From contig JADZBD010000008.1 of the NCBI GenBank assembly GCA_020852255.1, positions 1 to 64,000 on the forward strand: a stretch of DNA of 64,000 nucleotides. The letters run 5' to 3'. Positions within the stretch are counted from its first letter, which is position 1. Each line of letters starts with the position of its first letter. The notes below the pieces were generated by a model. That model ran no database searches. It worked only from the letters and a program-made list of their open reading frames with translations, and was not told the origin of the DNA. This DNA is from Bacteroidia bacterium (GTDB lineage: Bacteria > Bacteroidota > Bacteroidia > JADZBD01). Both the position numbers and the translations under genes were made by a program. Shown here one piece after another: positions 41,889 to 50,193 of the stretch.

Positions 41889-43436
41889 ATGAATTTCCAA
41901 ACCCGGTTGATGGGATCTGTATCTTCAGGTATTCGGAATTACTTCTTCGGGATCACCATCCTCTTTTCGTTTGTTTCTTTTCTTCTCAATGGCTGGAACC
42001 GGCATGTTATTCGCACCGAAGGCAACACCACGGCTGCCAACGCTTCACTGCGCGGTGAGTGGATGATCCTGAATGCCGATGATGAATATTACCTCAGCCC
42101 GGCGCAAAATCTTCTTGCTTCCGGCGAGTTGCGCCGTTCTCCGGCTGCCGGAAACGGCAGTTACTTTCGCAGGGTTCCTGTTTACCCGCTCATGCTTTCG
42201 GCATTTCTCGCGGTTTTCGGGCAGCAGACGCCTTTGTTTCTTCATCTTTTTCAATGTCTTCTCTTCGGCATTTCTGTGGGCTTGCTGTTTCTGATTTTGT
42301 GCCGGTGGGATCTTCCGCTCCGGTGGTCATTCACTGCGGCTGCTCTTTATGGTCTGTGGCCTTATACTGCTTTCTGGAGCGCGTTTACACTTACGGAGGC
42401 GGTTACACCGGTTCTGACGATGGCTTACCTCTGGTTTTTACAAAGTATTTCGTCCCATCCTTCTCGAAGAGGAAACTGGACCTGGGCCGGAGCGATATTG
42501 TCACTTCTGGTTTATACCCGGCCTTATATGATACTGGCGGCCCTGCCTTTGTTGATTTTGCTTTTTACCTCGCGCGCTCAGTTCCTGCGTCTGCTGCCGG
42601 CCGCCCTGTTGTTTCCGGTGATCGTAAGTGGTTCATGGCTCTTCCGCAATAAAATCCAAACCGGAGAATGGGTCCTCTTCGAACAGGCTTTTCATCCGCA
42701 ATCGCTGGACCGGATGAAACCGGAATTCCGTGGCATGTTCACCCTGGCCAAAGCCTGGGGTGTTACCGGACGGGAATTTAATGCGATGCATCAGCCCTTT
42801 TATATTGCTACCGTCGATGCGGATACTACATATGATTTTCCCGGAGAACTCATCCGGCATATTCCAAAGGATGTATTCACCGCCGACTCCGCCGGGTTGC
42901 TGAATGCCTTCCGTGCACACCGGAACGCGCTAAGGGAACAGGCGCCCTATTACCATGCGCTGCATGCAATGCCTGATGTGTACATGGCCTCTTCCATAGA
43001 GGCAGAAGCGGCCTACCGTAAAGCAGTGAGAACACTCCGCAACCGCAGTGCCTGGAAATACAGCATAAAACCCCGGTTGATGTATCTGCAGCGATTGATT
43101 TTTCATTCGGGGAGTGCGCATGTATTCGCCTTGCAGAAGGATGGTATTGTTTCGTCGGGATGGAAAGCGATCTTTTTCGCCGTGCATGCTTCCTGCTTCC
43201 TTCTCCTGATTCCTCTGTGCTTTTTGTTGCACCGGTATTCACGGATCCCCGGAATGATGCTTTCTGTACTGCTGGCGGCTGTTTTCTTCTCCTGCATTCA
43301 TCTGGAAATCGAGCAACGCTACATGCTTCCTTTTATGCCGCTGCTCTATGCCGGTTGTGTGCTGGGAATGTATGTGGCTGGTAACAACTTTTTCAGTCGC
43401 CACAGGAAAGAATCAGATGCCCAGCTTTTTCCCTGA
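41889..43436 (+). CDS. GT-C-type membrane glycosyltransferase (ArnT/PMT-like)
   Basis: A 515-residue polytopic membrane protein with about 9-11 helices. After helix 1 comes a periplasmic loop with ADDEYYLSPAQNLL and RRVPVYPLML, the acidic pair and layout of GT-C transferases of family 39/ArnT. The central helices (LYGLWPYTAFWSAFTLTEA) and a long C-terminal loop followed by three helices fit the same fold. It probably transfers a sugar from a polyprenyl-phosphate donor, possibly the one made by the GtrB-like protein; that is inference. A near-match -7 box, TATCTTTA, lies at 41880-41887. Its 3' end overlaps the convergent gene by 24 bp. Confidence 0.75.
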   Translation: MNFQTRLMGSVSSGIRNYFFGITILFSFVSFLLNGWNRHVIRTEGNTTAANASLRGEWMILNADDEYYLSPAQNLLASGELRRSPAAGNGSYFRRVPVYPLMLSAFLAVFGQQTPLFLHLFQCLLFGISVGLLFLILCRWDLPLRWSFTAAALYGLWPYTAFWSAFTLTEAVTPVLTMAYLWFLQSISSHPSRRGNWTWAGAILSLLVYTRPYMILAALPLLILLFTSRAQFLRLLPAALLFPVIVSGSWLFRNKIQTGEWVLFEQAFHPQSLDRMKPEFRGMFTLAKAWGVTGREFNAMHQPFYIATVDADTTYDFPGELIRHIPKDVFTADSAGLLNAFRAHRNALREQAPYYHALHAMPDVYMASSIEAEAAYRKAVRTLRNRSAWKYSIKPRLMYLQRLIFHSGSAHVFALQKDGIVSSGWKAIFFAVHASCFLLLIPLCFLLHRYSRIPGMMLSVLLAAVFFSCIHLEIEQRYMLPFMPLLYAGCVLGMYVAGNNFFSRHRKESDAQLFP

Positions 43437-44753
43437 ATATTTCTCGTAATACATACGAAGCACAAAAAGTGCGGAAAGATAGAATGGAATGCTCGGAATC
43501 CGGAGACGTACCAGTGAGCCGAAATTGGAAGTGGCCAATCCTACCGAGAAAGCAAAAAACAATGCAAACAATACGGAAAAGAGAAGAAGCGGATCCTGGA
43601 AAATATATTTGAAGAACCGCCCCACTCTCAGTTTGATCAGCAGCAGAATCGTGAGCAACAGCAAATAGGTGTTCTCCAGCGCAGCAAGGAGCATCACTAC
43701 GTTTTTAACATCCAGCAGCGTAGGACGGAACATTCCGGCAAACACCGCTTTGTGGGAAACACCGAGTATACTGGGAATATTATCATCGAATTCACCGATG
43801 TTGAAGGAGTTTCCCTGGTAATGCTCCGACTGCTGGTCGCGCTGTGAAACCACCGCTTTTTTAAGAATATTATCAAAACGGTATTGCCCCAACTGTTCCT
43901 GCATGCTGTCAAGGATCAGGTAACCAAGTGCCAGACCGATTATTACCAGCATGGGTGTAACCATCATTCGCAGGGAACGGTTTTCAATGTAGGCTGATAT
44001 ATTTCCGACATACCAGATCGTGGAACCCGGCAACACGGCGAAGAAAATATACGGTTTAATGGCCAGCATCAGGTAGGAGCTGAACAGCAGCATGAACGTA
44101 TTGAAGAACCGGATCCTGCGCCGTATAAATACCTCGTGAAAAGTGTAGGTATACCACCCGATGGCTCCGATCATCAGTGTGTCTTTCAGAATACCGGAAC
44201 CCCAGAAAACAACCGATGGAATATAAAGAACAGCGATCGCCAGCTGATCGGAGATGGAAGGATAATAGGAATAAAAGAAGCGGAATAGTTTCCAGATCCC
44301 GGAAAAAGATGCAGCCGCCAGCAAAATGGCAGTGGTAATAAAACTGTGTCCGCCCAAAAATGCGAAGACCGTAACAATCTTAACTACAAAAAACGAATGG
44401 TGATCATGCCGGTAAGCGGGCCAGTCGGTTTCTGTGTTAAAGTAGGAGAATACTTCGGGTCCGGGTGATCTGAACATCACTTCAAGAAAAGCGGTGAAAT
44501 TCTGATCGGCCAGTCTCCACATGGGTTTGGTGCTGTCGAAGTAGAGCGTGGAATCTCCTCCGTTATAGTAGAATGTGTAGATGAGACACACGGCGATGGC
44601 TCCCACCGTTTTTGCCAGCAGGCCTAATGTGAAGAAACGGTATTCGGGGTGCTTTTCAACCTTCGTGCTTTCATACCATTTGGCCCATACCAGCAGAAGA
44701 ATCAGGTAAAGGGGAGGCAGTAACAGATCAATAAGCTGATAGTAATCCCGCAT
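43413..44753 (-). CDS. Polytopic membrane protein, possible O-antigen polymerase-like
   Basis: A 446-residue protein with about 10 membrane helices and a periplasmic loop at residues about 60-110 with NGGDSTLYFDS. The central segment VFWGSGILKDTLMIGAIGWY and the layout resemble Wzy-type polymerases and related proteins next to glycan clusters, but no specific family can be named. It lies beside galE and the GT-C gene, so a role in the same glycan is likely by position only. A -7 box TAATTTTG is 12 bp upstream. Confidence 0.6.
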   Translation of the reverse strand: MRDYYQLIDLLLPPLYLILLLVWAKWYESTKVEKHPEYRFFTLGLLAKTVGAIAVCLIYTFYYNGGDSTLYFDSTKPMWRLADQNFTAFLEVMFRSPGPEVFSYFNTETDWPAYRHDHHSFFVVKIVTVFAFLGGHSFITTAILLAAASFSGIWKLFRFFYSYYPSISDQLAIAVLYIPSVVFWGSGILKDTLMIGAIGWYTYTFHEVFIRRRIRFFNTFMLLFSSYLMLAIKPYIFFAVLPGSTIWYVGNISAYIENRSLRMMVTPMLVIIGLALGYLILDSMQEQLGQYRFDNILKKAVVSQRDQQSEHYQGNSFNIGEFDDNIPSILGVSHKAVFAGMFRPTLLDVKNVVMLLAALENTYLLLLTILLLIKLRVGRFFKYIFQDPLLLFSVLFALFFAFSVGLATSNFGSLVRLRIPSIPFYLSALFVLRMYYEKYSGKKLGI

Positions 44754-44765
44754 GCATGCTTTTCA

Positions 44766-44773
44766 CAAAATTA
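44766..44773 (-). promoter_or_regulatory. -7 box TAATTTTG for the membrane protein gene
   Basis: Exact TAnnTTTG on the minus strand, 12 bp upstream of the start at 44753, in the divergent region shared with galE. Confidence 0.5.
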
Positions 44774-44820
44774 AGCCAATTTACGGGTGAACAACTTGGG
44801 AAATATGTAATTTGCGCTTC

Positions 44821-45861
44821 GTGAAGGACAGAGAGAGCATTCTGGTCACCGGGGGTGCCGGTTATATCGGTTCACATACCATCCTCGAAATTCTGCGGGA
44901 CGGATCCTATGATGTTGTTTCCGCTGATAATTTTTCCAATGGAGATGCGAATACGTTCCGCCGGATAGCAGAGATCAGCGGGAAAGAGGTAAAGAATTAC
45001 AACGTAGACCTGACCCGGGCCGCCGACACCCGCCGTATTTTTTCGGAAAACCCCCAGATCACGGCCGTTATTCATTTCGCGGCACTGAAATCGGTTCCGG
45101 AATCAGTTGAAAAGCCGGAGCTGTATTTTTCAAATAATGTTGGCTCTCTTGAGGTCTTGCTCGGAGAAATGCGAACCGCCGGCGTGAACAAACTGATTTT
45201 TTCCTCCAGCTGCTCGGTGTACGGGAACAGTCCTGTGCAACCGGTTACGGAAGAAACACCTCTGCAAAAGGCGGAATCGCCCTATGGTGCTACCAAGCTG
45301 AAGTGTGAAGAAATCCTGCGGACTTATTCCGCCGCGCACCCGGAGATGAAAACCGCCGCTTTGCGTTATTTCAATCCGGCTGGTGCACACGCCAGCGGGA
45401 AAACAGGTGAGATTCAGAAGCGTAATGTTACCGGACTGGTTCCTATTCTGTGCGCGGTAGCGGCAGGAGAACGGAAAGAGATATACATTCATGGTACCGA
45501 TTATCCCACCCGCGATGGAACCTGTATACGCGATTATGTTCACATCACAGATATTGCCAGGGCACATGTGCTGGCACATGCATGGCTCAACAGCAGTAAA
45601 AGTTCCGCAGGTATGCATGTGTTCAATCTGGGATCAGGCAATGGCACCACCGTGGAGGAAGCCGTTAATGCATTTCAAAAAGTCAACCATCTTACCTTGA
45701 ATGTGGTAAGGGGGCCGCGCCGGCCCGGCGACGTGGCGGCAATCTACTCCAACGGCGAAAAGGCAAAACGCGAACTGGGCTGGCAGCCTGAATTATCACT
45801 GGGAGAAATGATGCGTTCGGCCTGGGAGTGGGAGAAGAAATACCGGAGCCTTCAGTCGTGA
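44821..45861 (+). CDS. galE: UDP-glucose 4-epimerase
   Basis: A 346-residue short-chain dehydrogenase-type epimerase. The NAD-binding VTGGAGYIGSH is at residues about 8-18, and the catalytic residues lie in SSSCSVYG and the YGATK segment. It interconverts UDP-glucose and UDP-galactose, or the N-acetyl forms. No ATG exists in front of the fold. The start must be GTG at 44821 (chosen) or TTG at 44812, which would add three residues. Its 3' end overlaps the convergent rlmH gene by 10 bp. Confidence 0.93.
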   Translation: MKDRESILVTGGAGYIGSHTILEILRDGSYDVVSADNFSNGDANTFRRIAEISGKEVKNYNVDLTRAADTRRIFSENPQITAVIHFAALKSVPESVEKPELYFSNNVGSLEVLLGEMRTAGVNKLIFSSSCSVYGNSPVQPVTEETPLQKAESPYGATKLKCEEILRTYSAAHPEMKTAALRYFNPAGAHASGKTGEIQKRNVTGLVPILCAVAAGERKEIYIHGTDYPTRDGTCIRDYVHITDIARAHVLAHAWLNSSKSSAGMHVFNLGSGNGTTVEEAVNAFQKVNHLTLNVVRGPRRPGDVAAIYSNGEKAKRELGWQPELSLGEMMRSAWEWEKKYRSLQS

Positions 45862-46313
45862 TGATACTTCTCGTTACGTAAAATACTGAACGCCCGGTAA
45901 AGCTGTTCCGCAAGAAATACCCGTGCCAGCTGGTGAGGAAAGGTCATCTTCGAGAGGGCGATCATTCCTTCGGCGCGTTTTCTTACTTCCCCGCTGAAAC
46001 CAAAGGCCCCACCCGTAACCAATGTGCATTTTCCGCTGCCTTCTGTGGTTTTACGTAACCATTCAGACCACTCGCGGGATGTGTACTCCCTGCCTTTCTC
46101 ATCCAGCAGGATCAGCCGCTCTTTTTCTTCCAGCGCATCCAGTATCCACTTTCCTTCCCGGTTTCGCTGTTCTTCCGGATCACCTTTTCCTTCGGGCAGC
46201 TCTTCCCAGCTCACTGTATAATAACGCGCGATTCTTTTTTTGTATTCTTCCATCAAGTCGAGATGCGGACCCCGGTCCGTCCGGCCTATCGTCAATATCC
46301 TGAGTTTCACCAT
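45852..46313 (-). CDS. rlmH: 23S rRNA pseudouridine-1915 N3-methyltransferase
   Basis: A 153-residue SPOUT-class methyltransferase that modifies helix 69 of 23S rRNA. The knot region carries the AdoMet-binding LVTGGAFGFS (near residues 98-107), and the C-terminal FPHQLARVFLAEQLYRAFSI is nearly universal in the family. Length is typical (about 155). Confidence 0.96.
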   Translation of the reverse strand: MVKLRILTIGRTDRGPHLDLMEEYKKRIARYYTVSWEELPEGKGDPEEQRNREGKWILDALEEKERLILLDEKGREYTSREWSEWLRKTTEGSGKCTLVTGGAFGFSGEVRKRAEGMIALSKMTFPHQLARVFLAEQLYRAFSILRNEKYHHD

Positions 46314-46328
46314 CTGTGTGAATAATCT

Positions 46329-46336
46329 TAACTTTG
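46329..46336 (+). promoter_or_regulatory. -7 box TAACTTTG
   Basis: Exact TAnnTTTG on the plus strand, 53 bp upstream of the DUF4783 gene start, giving a leader near 45-50 bases. Confidence 0.4.
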
Positions 46337-46389
46337 TGAACCGTTGCCTAAATGTACCGGTTTGGCGTGATTCTTGTATCTAAAATCCC

Positions 46390-46785
46390 ATGTTCATGAA
46401 ACTTCAGGCGGTGATTGCCTCTGTTGTTATGCTTCTCTGCTGGGCCAACCCGGGCGATATCAGCGATGATATTGCCGCCGCGTTCCGGAAGGGAGATGCC
46501 AAAGGGCTGGCAAAGTACATGGGTGAGCAGGTGGATCTTGTGATTCTGGAGAAGGAGGAGGTGTACAGCCGTTCCCAGGCTGAACTGATCCTGAAAGACT
46601 TCTTTACGAAAAATCTACCCAAATCGTTTAATGTGGTGCACAATGGCGTTTCCAAAAATGGATCAAAATTCGCCATTGGAAAGCTGGTGACGGGCAAAGG
46701 CTCCTTTAAGGTGACATGGTTCATCAAGAAGGAGAACAATGTCTTCTACATCCACCAGCTGCGTATTGAAAAAGAGGAAGAATAA
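46390..46785 (+). CDS. DUF4783 secreted protein
   Basis: A 131-residue exported protein with signal peptide and one DUF4783 domain, an NTF2-like small fold: ISDDIAAAFRKGDAKGLAKYM, SRSQAELILKDFF, and WFIKKENNVFYIHQLRIE at the end. The function is unknown. An ATG at 46396 is an alternative start only two codons in. Its 3' end overlaps the longest nadC frame by 47 bp; in Bacteroidota this gene is often beside nadC, as I recall. Confidence 0.85.
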   Translation: MFMKLQAVIASVVMLLCWANPGDISDDIAAAFRKGDAKGLAKYMGEQVDLVILEKEEVYSRSQAELILKDFFTKNLPKSFNVVHNGVSKNGSKFAIGKLVTGKGSFKVTWFIKKENNVFYIHQLRIEKEEE

Positions 46786-47638
46786 TCCCCCTTACATCAC
46801 CGGCAAACGGATCCGGGATTTTGTGAAATCCGCCCTGCAGGAGGATCATGGCAGTGGCGATCATACTTCCCTTTCTACTATTCCCCCGGGTAAAAAAGCC
46901 CGTGCACGGCTGATTGTGAAGGAAAATGGGGTGCTGGCAGGAGTACAGCTTGCCACGGAAATATTTTTTCAGGTAGATCCCCGGCTCAAGGTGGTATTGA
47001 TGGCAGCAGACGGCGCACCGGTCCGGCGGGGCGATATCGCTTTTGTGGTTATTGGACCCGCCCGGTCCATTTTGCTGGCCGAACGTCTTGTGCTGAATGT
47101 GATGCAGCGCATGAGCGGTATCGCTACGCAAACAGCTCATCTGATGCGTTTGTGTAAAGGAACCGGTGCTCAGGTGCTGGATACACGCAAAACCACTCCC
47201 AACTTCCGCTTCGCGGAAAAATGGGCAGTCCTGCTGGGAGGTGGTGCAAATCACCGTTTTGGTTTATACGACAGAATTCTTGTAAAAGACAATCATATTG
47301 ATATCAGCGGAGGTATAGTGCCGGCCATACGCAAAGTGAAAAAATACCTGCGCACCAAAAAACTCCGCATTCCTGTTGAGGTGGAAGCCCGGTCGCTCCG
47401 CGAAGTAAAACAGATCGTAGGGGAGGGTGGGGTGCAACGCATTCTGCTGGATAATATGACCACAGGAGAAATGCGGAAAGCCGTAAAGTTTATTGGGCGC
47501 AAAGCGGAAACGGAAGCGTCCGGCGGTATTGATGAACACAGCATTCGAAAGGTAGCACTCACCGGAGTGAATTTTATTTCGGTGGGAGCGCTTACGCACC
47601 GTGTTCGTAGTCTGGACCTTTCACTGAAGGCTTTCTGA
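46739..47638 (+). CDS. nadC: Nicotinate-nucleotide pyrophosphorylase (quinolinate phosphoribosyltransferase)
   Basis: A 299-residue enzyme of de novo NAD synthesis converting quinolinate and PRPP to nicotinate mononucleotide. Key blocks are ALQEDHGSGDHTS at the N-terminus, LNVMQRMSGIAT, DTRKTTPNFR, VKDNHIDISGG, VEVEARSL and ILLDNMTTGEM. The start is uncertain: ATG at 46739 lies 47 bp inside the previous gene, and the only other candidate before the fold is TTG at 46766. nadA and nadB are not in the window; kynU is. Confidence 0.95.
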   Translation: MSSTSTSCVLKKRKNNPPYITGKRIRDFVKSALQEDHGSGDHTSLSTIPPGKKARARLIVKENGVLAGVQLATEIFFQVDPRLKVVLMAADGAPVRRGDIAFVVIGPARSILLAERLVLNVMQRMSGIATQTAHLMRLCKGTGAQVLDTRKTTPNFRFAEKWAVLLGGGANHRFGLYDRILVKDNHIDISGGIVPAIRKVKKYLRTKKLRIPVEVEARSLREVKQIVGEGGVQRILLDNMTTGEMRKAVKFIGRKAETEASGGIDEHSIRKVALTGVNFISVGALTHRVRSLDLSLKAF

Positions 47639-47639
47639 G

Positions 47640-48569
47640 ATGGATAGGATAACCCGCTTTTTTATGAATCTGCCGCCGGTACGTGCGGTACTCCGCCTTT
47701 CTAAAAGAACAGTTCCGCCCGGCTTTGGCGGAATTTCCGTTTATGAGGCCGGTGTCTATTTCCGGCAGGGACTCACCAAGGGAGCTCTCCCAACCCGCGC
47801 CGCCGCACTGGCCTATAACTTTTTCCTGGCCTTGTTTCCTTCCGTCATCTTTCTTTTTACGCTTATTCCATATGTACCTATTGAAGACTTTCAGCCACGA
47901 TTGATGGAGACCATCCGCATGGTGATGCCCGAAAATGCCTATGCAGCAACGGAAGAAACCATTCAGGAAATTCTTACAAGGCAGAATGGAGGACTCCTGT
48001 CGCTGGGATTTTTAATGGCGCTGTATTTTTCTACCAACGGTTTCAATTCCATGATCAACGCATTCAATAACACCTTTCATGAGCTCGAAAAACGCAATGT
48101 GTTCATGCAGCGGCTCGTGTCGCTGGCACTGGTGCTTATTTTTGTCCTGATCCTTGTTCTGGGTGTCGGAACGCTGGTAACCGGGGAGTGGATGCTTGCC
48201 CATGTAGTTTCAGAAGGCAGTACAGGAGGACGTTTCCTGGTCAATATTTCACGCTGGCTGGTGCTCTTTCTTTTATTCTGGGTGATGATCTCCTCCGCCT
48301 ATTTTATGGCGCCCGCCCGCAGAAACAGAGGCTGGAAGTTCTTTAGTCCGGGTTCGCTTATCGCCACTCTTCTCAGCATTGTTACATCACTGGGTTTTGC
48401 TTATTTTGTGAATCATTTCGGGAGTTATAATAAAATATATGGCTCCCTTGGTACGTTGATCGTAGTGATGATGTGGATCTACCTGAATTCTCTGGTACTT
48501 CTCCTCGGATTTGAGATCAATGCAAGCATTCATTCCGCCCGGCGGAAAAAAATTCTGGCAGAAAAGTGA
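47640..48569 (+). CDS. YihY/BrkB-family inner-membrane protein
   Basis: A 309-residue protein with six predicted helices. Family blocks are RAAALAYNFFLALFPSVIFLFTLIP (helix 1), LSLGFLMALYFSTNGFNSMINAFN, and WIYLNSLVLLLGFEINASI near the end. Often annotated as RNase BN or virulence factor BrkB, but the family's function is unclear and RNase activity is not supported. The start is 1 bp after the nadC stop. Confidence 0.93.
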   Translation: MDRITRFFMNLPPVRAVLRLSKRTVPPGFGGISVYEAGVYFRQGLTKGALPTRAAALAYNFFLALFPSVIFLFTLIPYVPIEDFQPRLMETIRMVMPENAYAATEETIQEILTRQNGGLLSLGFLMALYFSTNGFNSMINAFNNTFHELEKRNVFMQRLVSLALVLIFVLILVLGVGTLVTGEWMLAHVVSEGSTGGRFLVNISRWLVLFLLFWVMISSAYFMAPARRNRGWKFFSPGSLIATLLSIVTSLGFAYFVNHFGSYNKIYGSLGTLIVVMMWIYLNSLVLLLGFEINASIHSARRKKILAEK

Positions 48570-48589
48570 GTCATCAGTATAAAACCGTT

Positions 48590-49384
48590 ATGAAACAGAT
48601 GGGACTGGCGCTGAACAGCTACGGCAAGGCCTGGGATTTCATCATGAAAAACGGGTTGTGGAAGTTTTTCTTCGCAACGCTGACGGTTTCCGTCGGATTG
48701 TGGGTGGGAGGTTATTACGCCATTCACTGGGTGAGTAACGAGGTGGCAGATTGGATCGTAAACACCGTGTCCGGATGGTTTGGAATGAACGGCGACGGCT
48801 TTATCGGCGCGGTGGTGAAATGGAGCCTGGAACTCCTGGTGGCTATTGCCGTGTGGATTATGTATCTCTCCGTTTTTAAGAGCATCATGCTCATCATTAT
48901 TTCACCGCTGCTGGCTTACATCTCAGAGCGGGTGGATGAGATTATTACCGGAAATCATTATCCCTTCGACGGCGATCAGATGATGAGGGATGTGGTACGG
49001 GGCGTCGCCATTTCACTGAGGAATCTATTCCTGGAACTGGGGTTTACTTTTGTTTTTTTTGTAATCTCTTTTATACCGGTGATCGGGTGGGCCATCAGCC
49101 TGGTAGGTATGTTTGCCGTTGCCAGCTATTTCTACGGATTCTCCATGATGGATTACACCAATGAGCGAAGGCGTATGACGATCCGCGACAGCATCCGGTT
49201 CATCCGCAACCACCGCGGCATCGCCATCGGGAACGGAATGATCTTTTCACTTTTTTTCATGATCCCCTTCTTCGGTAAATTTGTAGCTCCGGTGATCGCT
49301 CCGCTTTGGAGCGTGGTGGCCGCTACCCTGGCTATTCATGAAATGGTGAACCTCAAGTCGGGACAACAGAAGTATGGAACCTGA
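48590..49384 (+). CDS. EI24-domain membrane protein
   Basis: A 264-residue protein with about five helices, matching the EI24/CysZ-like family: KAWDFIMKNGLWKFFFATL at the N-terminus, SIMLIIISPLLAYISERVDEIITG, and FYGFSMMDYTNERRRM near the middle. CysZ members are sulfate permeases, but many EI24 proteins in Bacteroidota have no known substrate. The start at 48590 fits the family; a GTG at 48566, overlapping the previous stop, is an alternative. The 3' end overlaps mqnA by 11 bp. Confidence 0.85.
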   Translation: MKQMGLALNSYGKAWDFIMKNGLWKFFFATLTVSVGLWVGGYYAIHWVSNEVADWIVNTVSGWFGMNGDGFIGAVVKWSLELLVAIAVWIMYLSVFKSIMLIIISPLLAYISERVDEIITGNHYPFDGDQMMRDVVRGVAISLRNLFLELGFTFVFFVISFIPVIGWAISLVGMFAVASYFYGFSMMDYTNERRRMTIRDSIRFIRNHRGIAIGNGMIFSLFFMIPFFGKFVAPVIAPLWSVVAATLAIHEMVNLKSGQQKYGT

Positions 49385-50138
49385 GTACCGCATTTCCTGT
49401 GTAACCTACCTGAACAGCCTTCCTTTTATCCATGGATTGAAGCATTCCGGGTTCCTGCGCAGTTCCCGTTCATCACTGTCCCTCGATATCCCATCCCAAT
49501 GTGCTGAGAAAATGTTACAGGGTGCAGCAGACGTTGGTATTCTTCCGGTAGCCATGATTCCGGCGGTAAAGGACCTCCGGATCATTTCAGATCTCTGCAT
49601 TGGAGCCGACGGACCGGTAGGAAGTGTGATGCTGTTTTCCCGGGTTCCGCTCGATCAGATCAAAACGGTTTACCTCGATTATCACTCCCGCACTTCTGCC
49701 GTGCTCGTTCGTATTCTGGCCCGGAATTGGTGGAAGATCAATCCGGAATGGAAGCAGGGAAGCCCCGGATTCGAAGATCGTGTTGAAGGCGAAACCGCAG
49801 CCCTGATTATTGGCGACAGGGCATTGGAACGGGAAGGAAAATACCCGTACATCTTCGATCTGGCCGAGCACTGGAAACTGTTCACGGGTTTGCCCTTTGT
49901 TTTTGCTGTTTGGATGGGAAAGCGTTCTCTGCCCGAATCCTATCTTACTCCCTTCAACCAGGCGCTCGAAGCAGGCGTGAGCGAGATCCCGGCCCTCGTT
50001 CAAACACTCCCCCCTTCCTTTATTGCGCCGGAACGGGTTAAGAAATACCTCGAAAATAATATCCATTACCGGTTGGATGATGCTGGAAAAGAGGCCATAA
50101 GGCAATTTCTTGAATTCAAGGCCGGACTTGGCCTGTAA
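49374..50138 (+). CDS. mqnA: Chorismate dehydratase (futalosine pathway)
   Basis: A 254-residue member of the periplasmic-binding-protein fold enzymes MqnA. Blocks CVTYLNSLPFIHGL at the N-terminus, ADVGILPVAMIPA, and SRTSAVLVRILA are typical; ALIIGDRAL and LPFVFAVWMGK follow. It makes 3-enolpyruvylbenzoate from chorismate in the futalosine route to menaquinone. That implies the organism uses this route and not the MenD-MenF one; mqnB, mqnC and mqnD are not in the window. Confidence 0.93.
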   Translation: MEPEYRISCVTYLNSLPFIHGLKHSGFLRSSRSSLSLDIPSQCAEKMLQGAADVGILPVAMIPAVKDLRIISDLCIGADGPVGSVMLFSRVPLDQIKTVYLDYHSRTSAVLVRILARNWWKINPEWKQGSPGFEDRVEGETAALIIGDRALEREGKYPYIFDLAEHWKLFTGLPFVFAVWMGKRSLPESYLTPFNQALEAGVSEIPALVQTLPPSFIAPERVKKYLENNIHYRLDDAGKEAIRQFLEFKAGLGL

Positions 50139-50139
50139 G

Positions 50140-50170
50140 TTGTATAATACCTGAAAAACCTTTAGGTTTG
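50140..50170 (+). promoter_or_regulatory. Promoter TTG-N20-TAGGTTTG
   Basis: TTG at 50140-50142, 20 bp spacer, exact TAnnTTTG at 50163-50170. This is the canonical Bacteroidota layout, 23 bp upstream of the next start codon at 50194. Confidence 0.7.
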
Positions 50171-50193
50171 TTTTATCTGATAACCACTGATTT

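Noticed and set aside
47640-48569. Annotation as ribonuclease BN
   Set aside because: The BrkB/YihY membrane family was once mislabelled so; no nuclease motif is present.
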